Positions 35,981 through 44,283 of a DNA stretch of 64,000 nt are shown here, one piece after another; the stretch's first letter is position 1; every line of letters starts with the position of its first letter. Both the position numbers and the translations under genes were made by a program. Below the pieces are notes generated by a model. It saw nothing but the letters and a program-made list of their open reading frames with translations, was not told the origin of the DNA and made no database searches. Origin of the DNA: Flammeovirgaceae bacterium (GTDB lineage: Bacteria; Bacteroidota; Bacteroidia; Cytophagales; Cyclobacteriaceae); the NCBI GenBank assembly GCA_027487845.1, contig JAIYCV010000042.1, positions 496,001-560,000 of the forward strand. The letters are read 5' to 3'.

Positions 35981-37279
35981 CTACTTTTTCCGCACCTTGC
36001 TCCAGGCATACAAAGGCAAACCAGCCATTAAAAGTAAAAAGCCCCAGTACACGGTTTCCTGGCCCGAGCCACCAATAGCCCACATAGAATAACCGAAAGC
36101 CAGAAAGGTGATGGTCAACTTAGAAGCGCTATTCCATTTTAACTGTTTTGACTTTGCAGCCAGAATGATAAATGAAACAGCAGAAAACAGATAAGGCACA
36201 AGCACCGCCATGGTAGAAAGCAAAATAATGAACTGGTAAGTATCAGCAAGACTTTTGCTAAAGTTCATGAGCAGTAAAAGCGAGACAAACACACTGGCAG
36301 CAATGATGCTGGTGGCCGGTGAACCAAATTTGTTTTCCTTTTTTAATACTGAAGGAAACAACTTATCTGTGGCTGCGGCAGCTGGTATTTGGCCTTGCAT
36401 TAGTATCCAACCATTCAACGCGCCAAAGGCAGCCATAACAGCACCGCCCGCCACGAGGTAACGCGCCCACTCGCCCCACATAGATGCAGCCGCATCAGCA
36501 AAAGGAGCTTTTGATACTTTTAACGATTCGGGCGAAAGCACGCCCATAATCACCACGGTTCCTAAAATATAAAGTACTGTAACCGCAAGGGTACCGTACA
36601 CAGTGGCACGTGAAATTGTTTTCGCAGGATTTTCAACATGACCAGAAGGGATTGTGGCAGACTCTAAGCCCACGAACGCAAACAAAGTAAGAGTAGCAGT
36701 TGCGGTAATAGCATTGATGTCCGACAACCCGCTTGTATTAAATGGAAAATAATTGTCGGTGTTGATATAAAAAAGCCCTCCCAGCGTAACTAAAAGGAGA
36801 GGCGCAATTTTTAACACGGTAGTAATGAGTTGCACCAATCCTGCATCTCTTATCCCGCGCATATTTATCCACGTAAGAAACCAAATTGCCGAAAGCCCCA
36901 CGCCAACAGCAAGCGCAGAATTTTCGGCCAGTGCGGGAACAAAAACTGTTAGGTAACTTAAAAAGGCTACGGTTATTGCTGCATTTGATCCCCAGATAGA
37001 AATCCAATAACCCCACGCGACTAAAAAACCAGCAAAATCGCCCAACCCCTCGCGTGTATATGCATACGGGCCACCATTGGCAACGGGCATCAACTGACTA
37101 AGCCAACTAAACACCAACGCCAAGCACATGGCACCCAATCCTGAAAAAAGCCAACCGACTAAACTAATACTTCCGTAAGATGAAAGCGTAGCGGGCAACA
37201 TAAACATGGCCGAGGCGATCATATTGCCCATAACCAACGAAGTGCTGGTCCAGAGGCCTATTTTTTTGGGTGTACTCAT
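35981..37279 (-). CDS. APC-family amino-acid permease, AdiC-like
   Basis: About 432 residues and twelve hydrophobic helices from the ATG at 37279; an upstream start at 37357 would add a non-typical N-terminus. The signature of arginine/agmatine and related antiporters is present: GNMIASAMFMLPATLSSYGS in TM1, and WISIWGSNAAITVAFLSY. Pairing with the deiminase-like gene suggests arginine or citrulline/ornithine exchange. The substrate is not proven by sequence. Confidence 0.88.
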   Translation of the reverse strand: MSTPKKIGLWTSTSLVMGNMIASAMFMLPATLSSYGSISLVGWLFSGLGAMCLALVFSWLSQLMPVANGGPYAYTREGLGDFAGFLVAWGYWISIWGSNAAITVAFLSYLTVFVPALAENSALAVGVGLSAIWFLTWINMRGIRDAGLVQLITTVLKIAPLLLVTLGGLFYINTDNYFPFNTSGLSDINAITATATLTLFAFVGLESATIPSGHVENPAKTISRATVYGTLAVTVLYILGTVVIMGVLSPESLKVSKAPFADAAASMWGEWARYLVAGGAVMAAFGALNGWILMQGQIPAAAATDKLFPSVLKKENKFGSPATSIIAASVFVSLLLLMNFSKSLADTYQFIILLSTMAVLVPYLFSAVSFIILAAKSKQLKWNSASKLTITFLAFGYSMWAIGGSGQETVYWGFLLLMAGLPLYAWSKVRKK

Positions 37280-37382
37280 TGCTTCAAGCAACAAAATCAA
37301 ACATTCAATTCCAAATAATGTGCTGAAAATCCCAAAGCTGTGTTTGGAATAAATCACGGGAAAAACAGCGACAAGGAGAATT

Positions 37383-38000
37383 TCAGAACAAACTAAGCTG
37401 TTTGTATTCTATCCAGTTTATAGGATCACCATGAATACCTGAAGTATATTTTCGTTTTATTGATTTGATAAACTCTTCTACCAAGACATCGTCTTCAATG
37501 GTATAATAGTCTCTTAATTTGCTACATAGTGGCTTGTAAGCGTCTTCAACTTCTATGTGATTATTTCCTAAGTAAATGAAGTGATTTGAGATAAGGACAT
37601 ACTTTGCTTGGGTGTCTTGCTTAAGATTAGCTTCATTTAATTTACCGCCATGGAGGCTATGGTGGGAATCCAACTGGCACCATTCATTATCTTCTTTATG
37701 GTAAATGTTATCGCCATGAATTTGAACTAAACTTCCATTCAAAATGGGTTTCTTTCTCGCAAACCTTTTATCGCTCCAATATTCCTCAAAATTGATTTTC
37801 TCGGAAACTCTCATAAGAAATATTAATCTGTTGAGGAGGCCATTCTGTTTGGCTCCTGTTCCTATAATCCAATCATTAACATCAGCCTTTTTTCTGATAT
37901 GAGGTTTGCAACACGCTAAAGTGCAGTAGCCAAAAAAAGGATTAGGTGCAAAACCGTAATCCCTAGTTATTTTATAAGAATAATAGCTCATTATTGGCAA
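37383..38000 (-). CDS. Nmad2 (nucleotide modification-associated domain 2) protein
   Basis: A 205-residue protein matching the Nmad2 family: YSYKITRDYGFAPNPFFGYC near residue 6, LACCKPHIRKKADVNDWIIGTG, RLIFLMRVSEKINFEEYW, and a late YVLISNHFIYLGNNH. Nmad domains were named because they occur with DNA or nucleotide base-modification enzymes; the activity is not established. Cys and His residues (CTLACCKPH) could bind metal. It is the last gene of the six-gene operon and overlaps the TIR gene upstream by 10 bases. Confidence 0.8.
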   Translation of the reverse strand: MPIMSYYSYKITRDYGFAPNPFFGYCTLACCKPHIRKKADVNDWIIGTGAKQNGLLNRLIFLMRVSEKINFEEYWSDKRFARKKPILNGSLVQIHGDNIYHKEDNEWCQLDSHHSLHGGKLNEANLKQDTQAKYVLISNHFIYLGNNHIEVEDAYKPLCSKLRDYYTIEDDVLVEEFIKSIKRKYTSGIHGDPINWIEYKQLSLF

Positions 38001-38482
38001 CTAATTCTGGTGACATTGTATGCAGGTGTTTTGGGTTCCCCGCTTGAATTACACCAGCCTACATCTTCCCCTTCAAGCCCAGCAATAATCTTGTCAGAGT
38101 TCCAACCAACTAGCCCATGCCCATATTTTTCAAGGCTTTCGGGTATATCAGAATCCTTTGCGCCTTGCATAAAAACTCCAATTATTCTTTTTTCTTGCCT
38201 ATGTGCTTCGTCTATTTCCCAGTTTACCCAATCTCTAGAATGGGTTTCCGAACCTATTAAGACGACCACAGTTCCAGCCCAAGACATTTTCATCTTCAAA
38301 AGGCGCCTAATTGTATCATCGCTAACTGTTTTTTGATTTAACCTATCTAGGTTTTTAGGTTTTGCTCTGATCGAACTGTTCCTAACAATATAATCTTTAC
38401 CAGCTAAAAGATTCGTAAAATCCGTCACCGCTTTGTCATCTTTATGATGATGGCTGATGAAAACGTTTTTTGATGTACTCAT
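37991..38482 (-). CDS. TIR-like protein of the ThsB (DUF1863) type
   Basis: A 163-residue stand-alone TIR-like domain. It begins NVFISHHHKDDKAVTDFTNL, with a central beta strand TVVVLIGSETHSRDWVNWEIDEA in which Glu89 sits in the position of the TIR catalytic glutamate (WxxWE). This is the family of Thoeris ThsB, which turns NAD into a cyclic ADP-ribose isomer when phage infects. Here it lies between the HMUDK-like gene (4-base overlap) and the Nmad2 gene (10-base overlap), so it is translated as part of the operon. Confidence 0.85.
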   Translation of the reverse strand: MSTSKNVFISHHHKDDKAVTDFTNLLAGKDYIVRNSSIRAKPKNLDRLNQKTVSDDTIRRLLKMKMSWAGTVVVLIGSETHSRDWVNWEIDEAHRQEKRIIGVFMQGAKDSDIPESLEKYGHGLVGWNSDKIIAGLEGEDVGWCNSSGEPKTPAYNVTRISCQ

Positions 38483-39507
38483 TTCCGTTTTATTAGATGA
38501 TTAATGTTCCATTTAGGAGGGAAGTAAAATTCAATTGATTCTTTTGGCTGAATGCAAAACCTTTGTTTAATCCTATTTCTATTTGAATAGCCTAAAACAT
38601 CAGGATGTGCAACTCTTGAGTACTTATCGACCTCACAAAAGATATTCTGGCAATCAATCAACTGCAAATTCCTGCCCCACAGAGTATTAAAATCAAGCCC
38701 TAATTTATCAAATTCGGATTCTTGGTTGTCTGCCATCATTTTGATGATATCTTCAAATGAGTATTCGCCAAAGTCAACAAAGCATTTAGCGATGCCGTCC
38801 TTTGCTCCTGGACCAGCCTTCACAAATTCTCCTTCATTGAAATCAGTTAGAGGACCGTAATTAATATCTGTTACATATTGGTAAGCCAAGAATTCACCAA
38901 TAGTCGGATACTTGAGCAATAATTTGTATGCAGATTCCATACTACCACAAAGTTGGAGTTGTTGAGGAACTTGCTCGTTAATCATCTTTTCAATTAGCTT
39001 AAGATGATTTTGATGTTTTTTTTCAAAGCCAAAAGCAGAACGCCCAGATGCCATAATGTATGCAGCAGAGTAAATCGGAATTTTATTACCCATTAGCTCC
39101 ATTAGCAGCTTGTGATATTTTTTGAATGAATAATTCTTAAAAGACAACTCTCCTAGTTCATCTTCTAAAAACTCCCAAGTTGAAATACGGTTAAATATTT
39201 TAAACAGAAGTGTACGAAAGAATATTTCATTTGGGCTTTGATCTCCTTTATAGATAACATTCTTGATCAAGTATTGACTGACTCTGTCTGCTGCTCTATA
39301 TACATTTGTAAATTTGTATTGATTCAAAATCGAATCTTTTGACCAAGGGAACAATTCCCCATTCAGTTTTTTAAAAAAAATATTCTGCCTTTCTGTAGCA
39401 AACCGCCAATAGGTTTTGTAAACAACACTTGGCTTCGGCTTTGACTTTTTTCTAATAATCAAGAGGCCATCTGTTTTGTTATGAGTTTCCAATTTCTCTA
39501 GCTGCAT
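38479..39507 (-). CDS. HMUDK/aGPT-type thymine hypermodification protein (nucleotide kinase domain-containing)
   Basis: A 342-residue protein of the family that contains phage 5-hydroxymethyl-dU DNA kinases and alpha-glutamyl/putrescinyl-thymine pyrophosphorylases. Recognisable blocks: VVYKTYWRFATERQNIFFKK near 30, ADRVSQYLIKNVIYKGDQSP near 73, FFRTLLFKIFNRISTWEFL near 96, and DFNEGEFVKAGPGAKDGIAK near 218. In phages these enzymes activate hydroxymethyl-dU in DNA for further modification. In a bacterial TIR operon the target could be self DNA, phage DNA or a nucleotide. It overlaps the ThsB-like gene by 4 bases. Confidence 0.78.
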   Translation of the reverse strand: MQLEKLETHNKTDGLLIIRKKSKPKPSVVYKTYWRFATERQNIFFKKLNGELFPWSKDSILNQYKFTNVYRAADRVSQYLIKNVIYKGDQSPNEIFFRTLLFKIFNRISTWEFLEDELGELSFKNYSFKKYHKLLMELMGNKIPIYSAAYIMASGRSAFGFEKKHQNHLKLIEKMINEQVPQQLQLCGSMESAYKLLLKYPTIGEFLAYQYVTDINYGPLTDFNEGEFVKAGPGAKDGIAKCFVDFGEYSFEDIIKMMADNQESEFDKLGLDFNTLWGRNLQLIDCQNIFCEVDKYSRVAHPDVLGYSNRNRIKQRFCIQPKESIEFYFPPKWNINHLIKRK

Positions 39508-39508
39508 G

Positions 39509-40474
39509 TCAGGATGTAAAGCGATTTGTTAAACCCTTTAAAATTAAATACACAATCTCACTTATGTGAGGAGTAACGGCAAGTCTTTTATTTTCCAATT
39601 CAGTTAATCCATTTGCCTCTGCTAGTCCTTTAAATTCTATTTTACTCAGCATTGAAAAGTATTCATTATAGTCTATTGGGCTATTCAAATGTCTTGAATT
39701 GTATAGTTTAATCATATTCATGTATTCTATATAAGTTGAATAACCTTCATTAGAGAAAGTAGCTGATTGAGTGCCACTCAAGGCATTAATGGCATCCTTT
39801 GTTATGCCTCCAAAGGCACCTACCAAATAGACAGGGCGATTATTACGCAGTGCGATCAAAAGTTCTTCTAAAACTCCGGGACATTTTCCTTTGAACCCTT
39901 TTGCCCGTCCGCCTATAAATATTCGTGCATCGCAGTCAACGTCCATTTCCTCTCTCATCTTTGTTAAGCATCTTGACCATATATACAGATTTTCACTTGA
40001 GTCTGGCTTTAAAAACTCGCTGGTATCCACAATCGCTAGATCATTGGGTGGGGCTACTCTCTTGAAGGAAACATTTAGCTTCAACTCCGCTTCTTTTTCT
40101 TGTTTTAAGTTTATAGATAATGGCCATGCCAAGTAACTATAGAATCGTTCATAGGGTGCTAATTCTTTATCTGCCTTGTAGTAAGCTAATAAATCAAACA
40201 TAAGCTCTGTAAATCCACCTTGCCTCATATCACCGCCATAGGCTACCTTTCCGCCTAGTGCCAAAATGTATCGGGCTATTTCAATCATAGCATCTTTCAA
40301 ATGAGCAATTCCATAGCCCAATTCATTTAAGTTGTCGCTTTCTGAAATAGATACGCCAATTGTCCTGCCCTTTAATAGAAATTTTCTGGAAAGAATTTCT
40401 CGCTTCTCAGGCACAACGAACTCACCAGGTCCTCTATCGTCACCAATATTTGAGATTTTACTTTCCGCGCTCAT
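39509..40474 (-). CDS. SLOG-domain protein
   Basis: A 321-residue protein of the SLOG superfamily, Rossmann-like sensors of nucleotide-derived ligands. Motifs: GRTIGVSISESDNLNELGYG (36-55), LALGGKVAYGGDMRQGGFTE (72-91), DARIFIGGRAKGFKGKCPGV near 182, and NNRPVYLVGAFGGITKDAIN. In Thoeris ThsA a SLOG domain binds the cyclic ADP-ribose isomer made by a TIR protein. This protein has SLOG as its main domain with a helical C-terminus and no obvious SIR2 or membrane effector. It overlaps the TIR gene upstream by 4 bases and is one base from the next gene. Confidence 0.8.
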   Translation of the reverse strand: MSAESKISNIGDDRGPGEFVVPEKREILSRKFLLKGRTIGVSISESDNLNELGYGIAHLKDAMIEIARYILALGGKVAYGGDMRQGGFTELMFDLLAYYKADKELAPYERFYSYLAWPLSINLKQEKEAELKLNVSFKRVAPPNDLAIVDTSEFLKPDSSENLYIWSRCLTKMREEMDVDCDARIFIGGRAKGFKGKCPGVLEELLIALRNNRPVYLVGAFGGITKDAINALSGTQSATFSNEGYSTYIEYMNMIKLYNSRHLNSPIDYNEYFSMLSKIEFKGLAEANGLTELENKRLAVTPHISEIVYLILKGLTNRFTS

Positions 40475-41655
40475 TTCCTTTTCGATATTGATGGTAATGT
40501 CAACGAAGTAATGAATACAAAATCATCATCCAATTGGTTAAGGATTTGCATTTCTTCTGAACCCAATGGCGGGTCAGGATAGATAACCAAGGAATATTGC
40601 TCGCCCATATTTAATCCTCTTTTTTTCAGTTGAAGAAAATTAAAGAGTTCTGGTGAGGTGCTGAGTATTTTATGAGTCTTGATGCCGTATAGATCAGTAA
40701 GTGAATCAAGTAATGCTTTTGTGTAGAGATTGAAAAGAACTTGCTCTAAAGTCAAATCTATTATCTCAATAAAATTATCTTTGAATCTAATTGATGGGTA
40801 ATTTCCTAAATATGGGAATGCTCTTTTTTCTCCGTTCTGAACTGCATTCACAATTACAATAGGACAACCTGCCGTCTTTGCTTCCAAGACTTCAATTCTA
40901 CACCATTCTCTATCTGAATAACTGTCAGATTGGAAAACAACTAATGCGGATTCGTGTGCTGCCTTTTTGATTTCTTCTCCAAAATTTGATCCATATGCAA
41001 TATCAGTCGTATCAAAAAATGTCTTCAATTGCGTTTGAGAATTTATATAATCCCTAAACTTTAGCGCATCAAATTTTGATTCATCATGCTTAGAGTGGCT
41101 AATGAATAATTTTACAGGTGGCGAAATTGCTAATGACTCAACTTCGTCAGTAGCCTTTTTCATATTCATTAACAATCTACATAGTTCGTGTAGGATTGGA
41201 GTCTTGATTTGAGAATTAACAATTTCGCTTCCGTTCTTATCACAACCTTGTTTACTTTTATCCGTGCGGATATAATTGATGGCAGAAAATTTTATTGATA
41301 CATTGTAGGCGCTTTTTGACAGTGCCACAGGGTAAACTCTTCTCTTATCTTTCTCGGCCTCACATTTGTCAAAAATGCTGTCAAGGTAGTTTCCGTAGTT
41401 CTTATCAAGAACAAATTCATCCGACACTAAAGCAATAACGGCTGTATATTCAGATTCACTAAAATCAATTTCTATTGGCTGTTTTGTATCAGATATATTC
41501 GTGTTCCTGAAATAAACAGGAATACCCATTGATCGAATCAATGGTTTGGTTGAATCTCTACATAAAACGGAATAAAGGAAATCAGCAATTTGCTGTCCTT
41601 CCAAATAGTCCGGATGCCAAACTATAAAAACTGAAAGTGGTGTTCTGAAACTCAC
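40471..41655 (-). CDS. Tandem TIR-like protein with a catalytic C-terminal TIR domain
   Basis: A 394-residue protein. Residues ~180-275 are a TIR domain: VKLFISHSKHDESKFDALKF, then SYSDREWCRIEVLEAK with Glu255 at the catalytic NADase position (WCxxE). Residues ~5-130 form a second, diverged TIR-like domain (SVFIVWHPDYLEGQQIADFL, and IALVSDEFVLDKNYGNYLDS) without an obvious catalytic Glu. The C-terminal ~120 residues are uncharacterised. Two TIR-like folds in one chain suggest that the first regulates or scaffolds the second. It overlaps both neighbours by 4 bases. Confidence 0.82.
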   Translation of the reverse strand: MSFRTPLSVFIVWHPDYLEGQQIADFLYSVLCRDSTKPLIRSMGIPVYFRNTNISDTKQPIEIDFSESEYTAVIALVSDEFVLDKNYGNYLDSIFDKCEAEKDKRRVYPVALSKSAYNVSIKFSAINYIRTDKSKQGCDKNGSEIVNSQIKTPILHELCRLLMNMKKATDEVESLAISPPVKLFISHSKHDESKFDALKFRDYINSQTQLKTFFDTTDIAYGSNFGEEIKKAAHESALVVFQSDSYSDREWCRIEVLEAKTAGCPIVIVNAVQNGEKRAFPYLGNYPSIRFKDNFIEIIDLTLEQVLFNLYTKALLDSLTDLYGIKTHKILSTSPELFNFLQLKKRGLNMGEQYSLVIYPDPPLGSEEMQILNQLDDDFVFITSLTLPSISKRK

Positions 41656-42536
41656 TTCTTTCCTAAATAAATTAGTGACCTGTTTTTTCTACTCACCAAA
41701 ACCCTGCCTCCATTATTTTCCCTAAGTTGATTATAGATTTGATAAGAGGCTAAAATTGCCTTTTCCCATTGTTTACCGCTGCACTCGTTAACTTCGGTTT
41801 TCATAACCAGATTTTTTACTTTCTTAATAATTCCTGAATCCACACTTTTACTGTATTTCAATAAGTCGTGGTCAAGTGCATGGTGATAAATATAAAGCGA
41901 AACAAGTTCTTCGGTAATTTGAGACCTCGCCCCATCTTCATTTTCATCAATAGCAGGATCGCTTTTCCTTTTTTTCTTTAAAAGTTTGCGTAACACCGGT
42001 GACCAGCCTAAAACTGCTAAATATCCATAATGAAAAATATCATGGAATCTATAGCCATCATCTTCGTAAGTGTTATCAGTCAGCGGATCGCCAATCGGTT
42101 GGTCGTCTCGTTTATCAATAATTTGTAATTTGTTTTTCCCATCTTCGGTATAACTCCGGAATTCAATTTCAAACTCTTCGGGAAATCTTTCCTCCTTGGG
42201 ATATTCAAGATCGAAATCTTTGTACAATGAATCATCACCTGCTAAGAATCGATCATGGGTTTTAGCAAGATTTTGGGTCGCGATATCTTCTAATGTTAAA
42301 TTATTCTGAGACGCGATTGTCGAAAGATACCATAAAACATCCCCTAACTCCTCAGCTAGTTTATCTTTAAATGCAACATAAGATTCTCCGTCCTTAAGTT
42401 TTATCTTTAACTGGGTTACTACCGATCCTATTTCGCCAATTATTCCTAAGAAAGGAACCATTTCTGTATACTTGGCGTCAGAGGCACTATCTTGGATAGT
42501 TTCTCTTGCCTTTTTTTGGTATTCGTTAAATTCCAT
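41652..42536 (-). CDS. MazG-like nucleoside-triphosphate pyrophosphohydrolase with MazG_C-type extension
   Basis: A 294-residue protein, first in its operon. The N-terminal ~95 residues are an all-alpha NTP pyrophosphohydrolase: GIIGEIGSVVTQL (31-43) and KLAEELGDVLWYLS (59-72) supply the acidic metal ligands, although the second Glu of the usual GExGE is Ser38. The C-terminal half (FHDIFHYGYLAVLGWSPVLR and EELVSLYIYHHALDHDLL, His-rich and helical) resembles the MazG_C extension found in nucleotide-conflict operons. MazG enzymes hydrolyse (modified) NTPs to NMPs. Confidence 0.82.
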   Translation of the reverse strand: MEFNEYQKKARETIQDSASDAKYTEMVPFLGIIGEIGSVVTQLKIKLKDGESYVAFKDKLAEELGDVLWYLSTIASQNNLTLEDIATQNLAKTHDRFLAGDDSLYKDFDLEYPKEERFPEEFEIEFRSYTEDGKNKLQIIDKRDDQPIGDPLTDNTYEDDGYRFHDIFHYGYLAVLGWSPVLRKLLKKKRKSDPAIDENEDGARSQITEELVSLYIYHHALDHDLLKYSKSVDSGIIKKVKNLVMKTEVNECSGKQWEKAILASYQIYNQLRENNGGRVLVSRKNRSLIYLGKK

Positions 42537-42743
42537 ATTGCTTTTTTGTTGCCATTGACTCCCAATGCGATTCCTTGCAAATAATTCTCTCTGTAAATTG
42601 GGGAAAATTTTTGGATAACTTCTGTTTAAAAGTCCTTCCTAATAATGATTGATCGTTCATTTCCGTACTAATTTTTGTTCGCTTTTATACAAAAATCTAC
42701 AGCTTTAGTATCGAGATCACTCAAAATAAGCTAAAAACGAAGA

Positions 42744-42777
42744 TTTGGCTTGCGGATTTTAAACTGAATGATATTTG
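42744..42777 (+). promoter_or_regulatory. Putative Bacteroidota promoter of the 42803 membrane gene
   Basis: TTTG (42744-42747) and GATATTTG (42770-42777, one mismatch to TAnnTTTG) are separated by 22 bases, within the range used by Bacteroidota primary sigma factors. The ATG follows 25 bases later. The rest of 42537-42743 must hold the divergent promoter of the six-gene operon, in which I found no clear boxes. Confidence 0.35.
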
Positions 42778-42802
42778 CTCTAGGCATTGAAATTCAAAGC
42801 CC

Positions 42803-43105
42803 ATGACACGTCAATCCTCTACTTCCCCGGTTCTTATCGCAATTATTTTAATCATAACTTTTCCGGTCTGGTTTTCGATTGCCGCAGTCCTTTTTGGGTT
42901 AGCAGCTGGCTTTTTTGGGCTTGTCTTTGGATTGATTGGCGGCCTATTTGGGCTCATCATTGGCATAATCGCCTTTCCTTTCAAATTGATTTTCGGGTCT
43001 GACGATTGGGGTTGGCATCCGTTTCATTTTCATGGATTTCATTCCGATGGCTGGTTCATCATTGCAGTAATAATTTTAGTGGTACTTGCGCTCAAGAAAA
43101 AATAG
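42803..43105 (+). CDS. Small glycine- and phenylalanine-rich membrane protein
   Basis: 100 residues with three hydrophobic stretches: PVLIAIILIITFPVWFSIAA, a glycine-zipper-like repeat (GLAAGFFGLVFGLIGGLFGL) and IIAVIILVVLALKKK. A His/Trp-rich loop (WGWHPFHFHGFHSD) lies before the last helix and could bind metal. The pattern is common in Bacteroidota (often near phage-shock-like genes), but I recognise no function. It is transcribed away from the TIR operon. Confidence 0.7.
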   Translation: MTRQSSTSPVLIAIILIITFPVWFSIAAVLFGLAAGFFGLVFGLIGGLFGLIIGIIAFPFKLIFGSDDWGWHPFHFHGFHSDGWFIIAVIILVVLALKKK

Positions 43106-43152
43106 TTTGCCTCAGTCTGAATAGGCCATTGGCAAATTGATATATTTCGTGC

Positions 43153-44283
43153 ATGCCGTATCACGTTGATCTATTTGCTTTTTTCATCTTTCTCGGCATT
43201 ATACAAGCGCTATTTCTTTCCATTTTCTTTTTCAGCAAGGAGAATCGCAAAATAGAGGCAAACGTATATCAGGGTATTTTAGTGTTGGCAATGGCCGCTT
43301 GCACGTTTGAGATCTTTCTGTGCTACACCGGCTACATAATCAATTGCCTTTGGCTGGTTGATTTTTCTGAATCGCATGCCTTTATCATCGGCCCTGCTTT
43401 TTACTTGATGGTGAAAAGTCTTATCGATGGCAAGACGGATAGAAGTCGGTATCTCCATTTTGTCATTCCCGTTTTATGGCTCGTTCTTCAGCTCCCATTT
43501 TTAATTCAGTCGGACGATGTAAAATTTAATGCGTGGATTGGTGCTTATCATCCGGCTGGATTATCGTTTCGCAATACCGAAGAAAATTTCTTTAACCCAC
43601 CTTATCATAGCGAATTCATTTTACTGCATTTGGCGTTTTATACGGTGTTGGTGTTGGTTACAACCATTCGTGCATTCAAAAAAAGAAACGAATCGTTTTG
43701 GAAAACCAAGCAAACAACATTCGTAAAACTTCGAGGAACCACGCTGCAAATTGTGGTGGTTATCTTTTTAATTTTTATCGTGAAGCTGTTTAACGAAGAC
43801 GATTTAGGCGACCACTTTTTTGCCGCTTATATATCCGTAGCAATTTATTTGATGAGCTTTCAGGTAATCAAGCAATCCGGTTTTTTTAAACAGGCTAGTT
43901 TGGCCGATCCTCAACAACAGAAATACAAAAGTTCTTCGCTTTCGCTGGATGATCAAAACGAAATTCTCAAAAAATTAAAACTGGTGATGGACGAAGAAAA
44001 GCCTTTTTTGAAACCCGACTTTTCGTTGCCGGAATTAGCGAATCAATTGAAATTATCTGTTCATCAACTTAGTCAAGCCATTAATGATGGTTTAGGAAAG
44101 AGTTTTTTTGAGATGACTGCCGAGTACAGAATTGAGCAAGCGAAGGTTTTATTGAAAGAGAAATCGCACATTAAGGTAGAAGAGATAGCCGAAGAGGTTG
44201 GCTACAATTCCAAATCGTCATTTAATACTGCTTTTAAGAAGTTGACCGGAATGACTCCCAGCGAGTGGAGAAGCCTCATTTAA
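43153..44283 (+). CDS. AraC-family regulator with N-terminal 7TM domain, second copy
   Basis: 376 residues, the same length and layout as the regulator at 17731: about seven hydrophobic helices (first FFIFLGIIQALFLSIFFF) followed by an AraC DNA-binding domain (SLPELANQLKLSVHQLSQAI and EIAEEVGYNSKSSFNTAFKK). The two proteins are clearly paralogous but not recent duplicates. The gene's stop overlaps the convergent lipocalin gene by 8 bases. Confidence 0.9.
   Translation: MPYHVDLFAFFIFLGIIQALFLSIFFFSKENRKIEANVYQGILVLAMAACTFEIFLCYTGYIINCLWLVDFSESHAFIIGPAFYLMVKSLIDGKTDRSRYLHFVIPVLWLVLQLPFLIQSDDVKFNAWIGAYHPAGLSFRNTEENFFNPPYHSEFILLHLAFYTVLVLVTTIRAFKKRNESFWKTKQTTFVKLRGTTLQIVVVIFLIFIVKLFNEDDLGDHFFAAYISVAIYLMSFQVIKQSGFFKQASLADPQQQKYKSSSLSLDDQNEILKKLKLVMDEEKPFLKPDFSLPELANQLKLSVHQLSQAINDGLGKSFFEMTAEYRIEQAKVLLKEKSHIKVEEIAEEVGYNSKSSFNTAFKKLTGMTPSEWRSLI

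Noticed and set aside
37383-42536. Classical Thoeris system
   Set aside because: A ThsB-like TIR and a SLOG protein are present, but there is no ThsA-type fusion of SLOG with SIR2 or a membrane domain, and four other genes are part of the operon.
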